The notes beneath the pieces are model-generated. The model ran no database searches. It was not told the origin of the DNA and was given only the letters and a program-made list of their open reading frames with translations. Below are positions 5,744-11,795 of a DNA stretch of 14,528 bases, piece by piece. Both the position numbers and the translations under genes were made by a program. Position 1 is the first letter of the stretch. The number at the start of each line of letters is the position of its first letter. This DNA is from an uncultured Bacilli bacterium (GTDB lineage: Bacteria; Bacillota_I; Bacilli_A; RF39; UBA660). The stretch covers positions 1-14,528 of the forward strand of contig CALWAA010000009.1 in assembly GCA_944372725.1 (NCBI GenBank), read 5' to 3'.

Positions 5744-6338
5744 TTATCAAAAAAAATTAGAAGAATTAATAAAAACATTAAATAGAAAACCTAGCTTATT
5801 ATTGCACAGTTGCTGTGGTCCATGTTCAACTGAAGTAATTGCTTTTTTAAAGGATTATTTTGAAATCACCATTTTTTATTATAATCCTAACATTGAACCA
5901 TTAGAAGAATATAACCATCGCAAAAATGAACAGAAAAGATTTTTAAACGAATATAAAGATGCTAAAATAAGCTTTCTTGATTGCGAATATGATAATAATG
6001 CCTTTAAAGAAATAGCTAGAGGCCTAGAGCATATTCCCGAAGGGGGAGCTAGATGTAACAAATGTTTTTATTTAAGAATGAAAAAAACAGCAATAGTTGC
6101 CAAAGAACATAATTTTGAATATTTTGGGACAACCCTTACAGTAAGTCCTCATAAAAATAGTACCATCATTAATCAAATAGGTGAAAAAATTAGCCAAGAA
6201 GAAAATATCAAATATATTTATGGTGATTTTAAAAAGAATGATGGTTATAAAAAAAGCATTGAAATGAGCAAAGCTTATAACTTATATCGTCAAGACTATT
6301 GTGGATGTCTTTATGGAAGGGAGCATATATGGAATTAG
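5727..6338 (+). CDS. queH: QueH, epoxyqueuosine reductase (DUF208)
   Basis: About 203 aa. QueH performs the last step of queuosine synthesis, reducing epoxyqueuosine to queuosine in tRNA anticodons with an iron-sulfur cluster, and replaces QueG without homology. The cysteine pattern is complete: HSCCGPCS (about 27-34), RCNKC (about 109-113) and DYCGC (about 189-193). FGTTLTVSPHKN and YYNPNIEP are further family blocks. I place the start at ATG 5727 because GGGGTGA (5712-5718) sits upstream of it; the frame is open 11 codons further but that start is inside divIB without a good ribosome site. Its place in a cell-wall operon is probably only co-transcription. I see no other queuosine genes here, so queuine may be salvaged or made elsewhere. 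Confidence 0.94.
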   Translation: MEPKINYQKKLEELIKTLNRKPSLLLHSCCGPCSTEVIAFLKDYFEITIFYYNPNIEPLEEYNHRKNEQKRFLNEYKDAKISFLDCEYDNNAFKEIARGLEHIPEGGARCNKCFYLRMKKTAIVAKEHNFEYFGTTLTVSPHKNSTIINQIGEKISQEENIKYIYGDFKKNDGYKKSIEMSKAYNLYRQDYCGCLYGREHIWN

Positions 6339-6829
6339 AAAAATATGTAACATTGATAACTTTTATACCATGGATATTAATTATAATTGTTAGTATGCTA
6401 AATAACTTAAATAACGAAAATTATCAAAAATTTTCTTTAAAATATTTAGGAAGAAATATCTTTAGAATTTTTCGCTTAGATACGCTTTTATTAATTATCT
6501 GCTTTTGGTATTTTGCTTCTTTTAATAAAGAATTTGTCGATAAATATTTATTTGCCATTATGTGTTTATATTTATTTGTTAGTTTCTTTTATGAAAATAG
6601 AGCTTCTTTTAAAAAGAATTTCTGGAAAGACAATTTTATTCAAATTATTCTTTTAATCATCATAAATAGTATTCCCTTTATTTATTACTCCCAAACGAAT
6701 AATTTAATTGTCACATATAAAATAATGCTTTTATATTTATTCTTTGAATATATTATTATTTTAATTGTAAGTTATATAGCTATCTTAATAAAAATGATAT
6801 TTCGAAAAAAAGATTCCGAGTTCAAATAG
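6329..6829 (+). CDS. Small integral membrane protein, function unknown
   Basis: 166 aa and very hydrophobic, with about five membrane segments: VTLITFIPWILIIIVSML near residues 7-24, LDTLLLIICFWYFASF near 50-65, YLFAIMCLYLFVSFFY near 73-88, FIQIILLIIINSIPFIYY near 104-121 and a long last one near 132-158, ending in a basic tail (IFRKKDSEFK). No motif I recognise. The start is ATG 6329, five bases after GGAAGGGAG; this overlaps queH by ten bases. It closes the murG operon and its stop lies in the loop of the terminator. Rich aromatic and Asn content fits AT-biased DNA and gives no clue to function. Confidence 0.75.
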   Translation: MELEKYVTLITFIPWILIIIVSMLNNLNNENYQKFSLKYLGRNIFRIFRLDTLLLIICFWYFASFNKEFVDKYLFAIMCLYLFVSFFYENRASFKKNFWKDNFIQIILLIIINSIPFIYYSQTNNLIVTYKIMLLYLFFEYIIILIVSYIAILIKMIFRKKDSEFK

Positions 6830-6839
6830 GAATCTTTTT
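6804..6839. terminator. Bidirectional terminator between the murG operon and the GspE-type gene
   Basis: AAAGATTCC (6809-6817) pairs with GGAATCTTT (6829-6837) around an 11-base loop that contains the plus-strand stop codon. T-runs follow on both strands (A-run at 6805-6811 serves the minus strand), so it ends both convergent transcripts. Confidence 0.85.
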
Positions 6840-8051
6840 CTATACTTCTAATTCTTGTTCTTCTTCAACATCAATTGTTTTCATAATTTCTTCCATACTA
6901 GTTAAGCCTTCAATAACTTTGGATAAACCATCTTCAAACATCGTTGTCACATCTTTTTTAGAGTGATAAACAAGTTCTTTTAATATTTTACGGTCTACAT
7001 TAGTAGTAATTGCTTCTCTAATTTCTTCATTAATAGAAAGTACTTCATGGATAGCAATTCTCCCTATATAACCATGATTACAATATTTACAACCTACCGG
7101 TGTATAAACTTCATTAACCATAATACCTAAATGTTTTTTAATAAGTTTTTTTTCAAATGGTGTAGTTGGTCTAGTACCCCGGCATTTAGGGCAAAGTTTT
7201 TTTACTAATTTTTGTGAAACAATACCAGTTAGAGCACTACCAAGTAAATAACGTTCTACTTCCATATCAAGTAATCTTTCAATGGTTGTTAAAGAGTTAT
7301 TAGTATGAACAGTCGATAAAACAAGGTGACCAGTAATACTAGCTCGAACCGCAATTCTCGCTGTTTCATTATCTCGAATTTCGCCAACCATAATAATATC
7401 CGGGTCTTGTCTTAAAATACTACGTAAAGTATGCGAGAAAGTAAGTCCGATATCGCTTAAAACTTGTACTTGATTAATATTATCAATTTTCATTTCAACA
7501 GGGTCTTCAACGGTAATAATATTTCGCTCTTTCGTATTTAGTTTTTGCAAAATAGAGTAAACAGTCGTTGATTTACCAGTACCCGTAGCACCTGTAACTA
7601 AAATAAGTCCATTAGGCTTTTTAATCATATCGATTAATCTATTTAAATTTATTTCGGAAAAACCTAAATTTTCCAGGCCATTTAAACTCATACTATAATC
7701 AAGAATTCTAATAACCATCTTTTCGCCATTAACACAAGGTAGGGAAGAAACACGAAGGTCCAAAGCTACCTCTTTAATAACATTTTTTATGGCTCCATCT
7801 TGAGGCATTCTCGTTTCGGTAATATTCATGCCACTGATAATTTTAATTCTGGTAACCACATTTTTCTTGAGAATATTAGGAATTTTGGCATAATCCTGTA
7901 ATTCACCATCAATACGGATACGTACCATTAAACATTCTTCTGTAGGGTCAAAATGAATATCGCTAGCTTTCCTTTTAATAGCATCCAAAATAATATCATT
8001 GACAATTTCGACAATACTAACATGTTCAAAATCAAAAGTTCTCAAATACAT
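6840..8051 (-). CDS. GspE/PilB/ComGA-type secretion (type II/IV pilus) ATPase
   Basis: About 403 aa hexameric assembly ATPase. It lacks the N-terminal GspE/PilB recruitment domain, so it is closer in size to ComGA. Short N-terminal domain with SDIHFDP (about 31-37), Walker A GATGTGKST (155-163), Asp box VEDPVE, Walker B IIMVGEIRD, His box LSTVHTNNS, and a zinc-type four-Cys pair CPKC (288-291) and CKYC (322-325) followed by GYIGR, typical of the C1 domain. The start is uncertain: AGGTGAT overlaps the GTG (8054) and ATG (8051), while TTG 8045 is better spaced, so the real protein may lack three residues. It stands alone with its own promoter; no pilin, membrane platform or peptidase gene is nearby. 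It powers either DNA uptake or pilus-like fibres elsewhere in the genome. Confidence 0.9.
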   Translation of the reverse strand: MYLRTFDFEHVSIVEIVNDIILDAIKRKASDIHFDPTEECLMVRIRIDGELQDYAKIPNILKKNVVTRIKIISGMNITETRMPQDGAIKNVIKEVALDLRVSSLPCVNGEKMVIRILDYSMSLNGLENLGFSEINLNRLIDMIKKPNGLILVTGATGTGKSTTVYSILQKLNTKERNIITVEDPVEMKIDNINQVQVLSDIGLTFSHTLRSILRQDPDIIMVGEIRDNETARIAVRASITGHLVLSTVHTNNSLTTIERLLDMEVERYLLGSALTGIVSQKLVKKLCPKCRGTRPTTPFEKKLIKKHLGIMVNEVYTPVGCKYCNHGYIGRIAIHEVLSINEEIREAITTNVDRKILKELVYHSKKDVTTMFEDGLSKVIEGLTSMEEIMKTIDVEEEQELEV

Positions 8052-8067
8052 CACCTATTCTAAAATA

Positions 8068-8096
8068 ATTATACACTAAAAGTATTGGGATAACAA
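8068..8096 (-). promoter_or_regulatory. Promoter of the GspE-type ATPase gene
   Basis: On the minus strand TTGTTA (8096-8091), 17-bp spacer, TATAAT (8073-8068). Start near 8061, so the leader is only about 10-15 nt long. Confidence 0.75.
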
Positions 8097-8108
8097 GCCG
8101 TTTTCCAC

Positions 8109-8137
8109 TTGAGTAGTAAAGATTAATATGTTATGAT
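8109..8137 (+). promoter_or_regulatory. Promoter of the unrecognised gene at 8160
   Basis: TTGAGT (8109-8114), 17-bp spacer, TATGAT (8132-8137), start near 8144, then a strong AGGAGGG at 8148-8154. It is divergent from the ATPase promoter, with only 12 bp between the two -35 boxes, so one regulator could touch both. Confidence 0.7.
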
Positions 8138-8159
8138 AAATAAAGTCAGGAGGGTTTAA

Positions 8160-8906
8160 ATGAATAGTTTACAAGTAAAAAAACATAAATTATATCAAGA
8201 ACGAAATGATGGAAATTATTATAATATTGAGCTTAAAAGAGAAGGAAATAAAACATTATCCATCTTTTTTGGAGGAAATTTAGACTTATATTTTTCCTTA
8301 GAAAATTTTTTTGATAATCCTACTTTTATAATTGGCAAAGATTATTATGAAATATATGCGTTATTTGATGAGTTATATCATAGCGTTATAAATGCCGATA
8401 TTTATGGTCATATAACCGAGGAAGAAATAAATCGTATTATTTTTATGAGTGAAGAGGAACAAAAAGATTATCATGAAGCAATCAAAGAAGAATTAGAAAG
8501 AAGAGAAAAATCTAAAAATAGTTTAAAGGGAAGAGAGCCGTATCAAAATTTAGTCCAAGATAATGTCATAATTTGGAAAAGTGATGAGTACTTTGAAGAA
8601 ATAACTCCCTTTGTTAAAATAAAAAAACAAGAGGACACTTATAGATTAGAATTTGAAAAGCCAATCATTCCTGATAAATATAAAAATGAGGCTGATTTAA
8701 TGCTTATGGACCCCAGAAGAATTACCATAAGATTTCGAAATAGTGGTTCCAGATACGAACCATTTAATATCATATTTATGAAATTTTATCAAGGATTATG
8801 TGCCCTTGATTATGAATATCATCAAATCCATATCGAAGAATATTTAATAAGTGAAAGAATAAATAGGGGTGAAACTCTATCAAGAATATTAAAAAAACAG
8901 AGGTAA
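8160..8906 (+). CDS. Protein of unknown function, 248 aa, cytoplasmic
   Basis: Not recognised. No signal peptide or membrane segment. The first 80 residues look like a mixed alpha/beta domain (YNIELKREGNKTLSIFFGGNLDLYF style strands), a highly charged Glu/Lys helix covers about 85-125 (EEEINRIIFMSEEEQ onward, possibly coiled coil), and a second beta-rich domain spans about 135-240 with MDPRRITIRFRNSGSRYEPFN and a run of aromatic residues (FMKFYQGLCALDYEYH). Start is certain from AGGAGGG five bases upstream and its own promoter. It is a single-gene unit ending at a shared terminator with hisS. The strong ribosome site and promoter indicate a truly expressed gene. Confidence 0.75.
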   Translation: MNSLQVKKHKLYQERNDGNYYNIELKREGNKTLSIFFGGNLDLYFSLENFFDNPTFIIGKDYYEIYALFDELYHSVINADIYGHITEEEINRIIFMSEEEQKDYHEAIKEELERREKSKNSLKGREPYQNLVQDNVIIWKSDEYFEEITPFVKIKKQEDTYRLEFEKPIIPDKYKNEADLMLMDPRRITIRFRNSGSRYEPFNIIFMKFYQGLCALDYEYHQIHIEEYLISERINRGETLSRILKKQR

Positions 8907-8922
8907 TTAAATCTCTGTTTTA
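8891..8922. terminator. Bidirectional terminator between the 8160 gene and hisS
   Basis: AAAACAGAG (8894-8902) pairs with CTCTGTTTT (8913-8921) around a 10-base loop holding the plus-strand stop; the flanking A-run gives a T-run on the minus strand for hisS, whose stop codon (8922-8920) is in the stem. Confidence 0.85.
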
Positions 8923-10212
8923 TAATATAACTTGATTGATTTCGGAAATATTATCTAAAGATATTTCATACTCTTTACCAGTATTCATTTCTTTAAGCTT
9001 AATTTTTCTCTCATTTATTTCATTTTCACCTAAAACAATAACATAAGGAATATTTTCTCGATTAGCATAATCCAAAGCTTTTTTTACCTTTTTATTTTTC
9101 ATTTCCACTTCAACTTTAATATCAAAATTTCTGATTGTATCAGCAAGTTTTAAACTTTCTTTAAAAGTATCCATTGGCACAATATATAAATCTACCATAC
9201 TTTTACTTGTAAATTCTTCTCTGTTTTTAAGAATTTCATAAATAACATTAAGTCCAAAAGAAATACCTACCGCTGGATAACTATTTCCATCTTGAATCCA
9301 ATTGGTAATAAGCTTATCATATCTACCACCACCGCCAATACTAGATTTAATACCAGAATTAACTGCATAAACTTCAAATACATTTCCGGTATAATACTCT
9401 TGACCACGAGCAAGGGTTGGAGCAAATTTAATATATTCACGATAAGAAGAATAGTCTAATAATTCCATCAAATCATTTAATTCTTGTAAACCTTCTATAA
9501 TATTTTTATTATCAACATTTTTGAATTCTTCTTTTAATTCATCTAAAGACATATTAAAGTATTTCATAAGTAAGTTTTGATTATTTTCGGTTATTCCTAA
9601 AAGAAGTAACTCATTCATCAAATCATCCCTAGGAATCTTATCCATTTTATCAATTGTTTTAATGACACTGGAAATATCTTCTTCTAAAGTAATACCCAAA
9701 GATTCAATAATTCCTTGCATTAATTTTCGATTATTAATTTTAATTTCAAACGGAATATCAAATTCTCTCATTCCACGAATAAAAATAGAAATAATTTCTT
9801 CTTCGATATTAGCCCCATCAAGACCAACTACATCCACATCACATTGTACAAATTGTCTGTTTCTACCAGCTTTAACCGGACCATCTCTAAAGACATCTCC
9901 AATTTCATATCTTTTATAAGGTAAAGTAAGACCTTTTTCTATCGTAATAAACTTCGCAAAAGGAATGGTTAGGTCATATCGAAGTCCTAAATTTCTTTTT
10001 CCTTGGTCAGTAACTTTATAAATTTCCTTTAGTATTTCATCCTCAGGATTATATTTTAAAGCCAGCAAATCAAAGTTACAAAGGATAGGTGTTTCCAGTG
10101 GTTCATAACCATATAATTTAAATACACTTTTTAAAGTATCCTTAATATACTCTCTAATTTGTTGTTCACTCCCAGAATAATCAAAAGTACCTTTTACATT
10201 TTCAATTTTCAT
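8920..10212 (-). CDS. hisS: Histidyl-tRNA synthetase with archaeal/eukaryotic-type motifs
   Basis: 430 aa class II synthetase charging tRNA-His. Motif 1 region around YGYEPLETPIL (34-44); motif 2 RYEIGDVFRDGP...GRNRQFVQCDVD (101-126); HisA signature LARGQEYYTG (267-276); SIGGGGRYDKL (291-301); motif 3 YPAVGISFGLN (312-322); a C-terminal anticodon-binding domain from about 340 (VDLYIVPMD). Where common bacterial enzymes read LRPEGTA this has LRYDLTIPFAKF (77-88), and it has GRNRQFVQCD where human HARS has GRYREFYQCD, as I recall these sequences; it therefore belongs with the archaeal/eukaryotic-like branch. Start ATG 10212 is set by GGAGGAG six bases upstream. Expression appears controlled by a His-codon leader attenuator immediately upstream. 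No aspS follows, unlike the usual hisS-aspS pair. Confidence 0.95.
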   Translation of the reverse strand: MKIENVKGTFDYSGSEQQIREYIKDTLKSVFKLYGYEPLETPILCNFDLLALKYNPEDEILKEIYKVTDQGKRNLGLRYDLTIPFAKFITIEKGLTLPYKRYEIGDVFRDGPVKAGRNRQFVQCDVDVVGLDGANIEEEIISIFIRGMREFDIPFEIKINNRKLMQGIIESLGITLEEDISSVIKTIDKMDKIPRDDLMNELLLLGITENNQNLLMKYFNMSLDELKEEFKNVDNKNIIEGLQELNDLMELLDYSSYREYIKFAPTLARGQEYYTGNVFEVYAVNSGIKSSIGGGGRYDKLITNWIQDGNSYPAVGISFGLNVIYEILKNREEFTSKSMVDLYIVPMDTFKESLKLADTIRNFDIKVEVEMKNKKVKKALDYANRENIPYVIVLGENEINERKIKLKEMNTGKEYEISLDNISEINQVIL

Positions 10213-10232
10213 AATTTCTCCTCCATCTAATT

Positions 10233-10264
10233 AAAAAAGCTACACAGGTAAGCCTGTATAGCTT
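10233..10264 (-). terminator. Attenuator terminator ahead of hisS
   Basis: On the minus strand a 12-bp stem (10264-10253 with 10248-10237, one T-G wobble) with loop CTTA and six T (10238-10233). It stops transcription about 20 bp before hisS. Its 5' arm (10257-10251, ACAGGCT) can instead pair perfectly with AGCCTGT at 10276-10270, an antiterminator, so the two forms exclude each other. Confidence 0.85.
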
Positions 10265-10269
10265 TATAA

Positions 10270-10330
10270 ACAGGCTACAAGCACGACAAATACCACTTGC
10301 GCCTACAAATAATTGTATTTAACAAGTGGT
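10270..10330 (-). promoter_or_regulatory. Alternative-hairpin switch segments of the hisS attenuator
   Basis: Minus-strand segments in order: A ACCACTTG (10330-10323, in the last leader codons), B GGCGCAAGTGGT (10303-10292), D CTTGTAGCCTGT (10281-10270). A pairs with B (8 bp), B can pair with D (GGCGCAAG with CTTGTAGCC, one bulge), and D can pair with the terminator's 5' arm. The chain allows two states: A:B plus antiterminator, or B:D plus terminator. Pairing seen by eye; energies not computed. Confidence 0.65.
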
Positions 10331-10372
10331 AGTAATATGATGATGATGTAATAATAGATTAGCATTTTTCAT
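10319..10372 (-). CDS. hisS leader peptide with four consecutive His codons
   Basis: Minus-strand ATG at 10372 gives a 17-residue peptide, MKNANLLLHHHHITTTC, ending in TAA at 10321-10319. GAGGAG at 10386-10381 is a good ribosome site eight bases upstream, and a perfect-consensus promoter lies just before it. Four CAT codons in a row (10348-10337) are placed so that a ribosome waiting for His-tRNA stops before segment A of the downstream hairpin chain, while a ribosome reaching the stop covers it. The peptide itself probably has no function; its translation senses charged tRNA-His, as in the enterobacterial his leader. This is too short for most gene finders. Confidence 0.85.
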   Translation of the reverse strand: MKNANLLLHHHHITTTC

Positions 10373-10395
10373 AAAACTATCTCCTCGATACCTAG

Positions 10396-10424
10396 ATTAT
10401 AATATGAGTTAGAAGTTTTGTCAA
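10396..10424 (-). promoter_or_regulatory. Perfect-consensus promoter of the hisS leader
   Basis: On the minus strand TTGACA (10424-10419), exactly 17 bp, TATAAT (10401-10396). Start near 10389, giving a leader of about 175 nt to the hisS ATG. Twelve of twelve consensus bases suit a gene controlled by attenuation after initiation. Confidence 0.92.
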
Positions 10425-10565
10425 ATAATTTATAATTCAATTAAAATACATTTAGTTAAATTTTTCCTAAATTATAGAATAATATTAAAATTTATGATAC
10501 AATTCCAATATACAAAATAGTCATCTTCAAGCAGTAAATATATAGATGAGAATGGAGGTGAGAAA
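10425..10565 (+). promoter_or_regulatory. AT-rich upstream region of the small secreted protein gene
   Basis: No convincing promoter pair. TACAAT at 10498-10503 or TATGAT at 10493-10498 may be a -10. A 6-bp inverted repeat TCATCT/AGATGA (10521-10526, 10544-10549) is placed just before the strong ribosome site GGAGGTGAG (10554-10562). Nothing else is visible. Confidence 0.3.
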
Positions 10566-10952
10566 ATGAAAAAAATTAGTGCCTTTTCTATAGCAATATT
10601 GACAGTATTTTTAGGAATTGTCGTAGTTCAAGCTTTTGATAAAGAATATTTTGAATTTTCAAGAGTCGGACAATATGATGAAACTGAGGAAAAATTAGTA
10701 GCAGGAACTAAAAGATTAACAGCTGATTACGATGATTCAAATATCGATGCAACATTAGGCTTATCTTTATCATACAAAGTTCTCTTTGGGTACAGATTCA
10801 TTTCAAGATGCAATTTATCAACATACGGAAATAATGGCGTTTATTGTAATTGGCCTAACCAAGGTGAAGACACCTATAAAGGAACTTTAACATTTAATTC
10901 TTCAAATGATAATAAGCCAATAGCAGGAACGTTCTACCTTAAAAATGTTTAA
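10566..10952 (+). CDS. Small secreted two-cysteine protein, candidate exported peptide/bacteriocin-like
   Basis: 128 aa. A typical signal peptide (MKKISAFSIAILTVFLGIVVVQA) covers residues 1-23 with VQA before the likely cleavage at FDKEYF. The mature part of about 105 aa is acidic, then beta-prone, with two Cys (about 82 and 94) in SRCNLSTYGNNGVYCNWP that could form a disulfide, and ends GTFYLKNV. I do not recognise the family. A signal-peptide protein followed by a MacB-like ATPase and permeases is reminiscent of lactococcin-972-type loci, but I cannot see that family's own sequence features. Start is fixed by GGAGGTGAG. A terminator follows at once, so the peptide would be made in excess over the transporter if readthrough is partial. 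Alternatives: a lipoprotein-like sensor or surface factor. Confidence 0.7.
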   Translation: MKKISAFSIAILTVFLGIVVVQAFDKEYFEFSRVGQYDETEEKLVAGTKRLTADYDDSNIDATLGLSLSYKVLFGYRFISRCNLSTYGNNGVYCNWPNQGEDTYKGTLTFNSSNDNKPIAGTFYLKNV

Positions 10953-10978
10953 ATTTATTTACAATATTTAAATATTTT

Positions 10979-11007
10979 ACTATTGCATATTATTGCAATA
11001 GTTTTTT
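10979..11007 (+). terminator. Terminator after the small secreted protein gene
   Basis: CTATTGCA (10980-10987) and TGCAATAG (10994-11001), a perfect 8-bp stem with loop TATTAT, followed by six T. It separates the peptide gene from the ABC operon. Confidence 0.85.
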
Positions 11008-11046
11008 AATAAAGTAAAAACTATTATAACAAATCAAGAATATAAG

Positions 11047-11111
11047 TTGTATATAATTTGATTTATTATACAAATAAGCATATAGAAATCTAGAAAAAAA
11101 TATGCTAAAAT
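11047..11111 (+). promoter_or_regulatory. Upstream region of the ABC operon with inverted repeat and possible promoters
   Basis: TTGTATA (11047-11053) and TATACAA (11067-11073) form a 7-bp inverted repeat, a possible operator. TTGATT (11058-11063) at 17 bp from TATAGA (11081-11086) is one promoter candidate; TGCTAAAAT (11103-11111), an extended -10, is another but would start transcription at the ribosome site. The promoter is not settled. Confidence 0.35.
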
Positions 11112-11129
11112 GATAATGGAGAGTGTTAT

Positions 11130-11795
11130 ATGAATGTAGAAAATATTGAAAAAGTTTATCAAACCAAAAATAAACAAATAAAAGCTTTAACAAATTTTAC
11201 TTATGAGTTTAAAAAGGGCACTTTTTATGCAATAACCGGAAACTCTGGAAGTGGGAAATCAACTTTAATAAGAGTTTTAGGTTTAATTGACAAAATGAAC
11301 TCTGGAAAATATCTATTAAATGGAGCAGATATTACAAAGTTAAATGATATAGAACTATCAAAATTACGGATGAAAATGATTGGGTTTGTTTTTCAAGACT
11401 TTTATTTAGATAATTATTTAAAAGCTTATGAAAATGTAATGCTTCCTATGCTAATTAATAAGGATATTCCAAAAGAAAAGCGCAAAGAAAAAGCCATAGC
11501 ATTACTTCAAAAATTAGGCTTAGATGAACGGATAAATCATTATCCTAAAGAATTATCGGGAGGTGAACAGCAAAGAGTAGCTATTGCCAGAAGTCTTGCT
11601 AATAATCCGGAATATATTTTAGCAGATGAACCAACCGGCAATCTTGATGAAGAAAACGAAGCAAAGGTATTTGCAATATTAAAAACCATGAGTGAAGAGG
11701 GAAAATGCGTGATTGTAGTATCTCATAGCCAAAAAGTAAATGATTATGCTGATGTAGTTTTAAATTTAAAAGATGGAAAGTTGGTGCAAGAATGA
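11130..11795 (+). CDS. ABC transporter ATP-binding protein, MacB/LolD type
   Basis: 221 aa nucleotide-binding subunit driving the permeases that follow. Walker A GNSGSGKST (37-45), Q-loop FVFQDFYL (about 87-94), signature LSGGEQQRVAIARS (142-155), Walker B YILADEPTGNLDEE (162-175), H-loop VVSHS (near 195). The sequence EPTGNLD and the length are those of the MacB/LolD/FtsE branch, which works by mechanotransmission with FtsX-like permeases and exports peptides, antibiotics or lipoproteins, or confers resistance. Start fixed by GGAG six bases upstream. Its stop (TGA) overlaps the next start as ATGA, so translation is coupled. Confidence 0.93.
   Translation: MNVENIEKVYQTKNKQIKALTNFTYEFKKGTFYAITGNSGSGKSTLIRVLGLIDKMNSGKYLLNGADITKLNDIELSKLRMKMIGFVFQDFYLDNYLKAYENVMLPMLINKDIPKEKRKEKAIALLQKLGLDERINHYPKELSGGEQQRVAIARSLANNPEYILADEPTGNLDEENEAKVFAILKTMSEEGKCVIVVSHSQKVNDYADVVLNLKDGKLVQE

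Noticed and set aside
9662..9919. Plus-strand ORF inside hisS
   Set aside because: Antisense to conserved synthetase motifs; no ribosome site.
10213..10395. T-box riboswitch ahead of hisS
   Set aside because: No T-box sequence (AGGGTGGNACCGCG type) and no specifier loop structure; the His-codon ORF and alternative hairpins explain the leader better.
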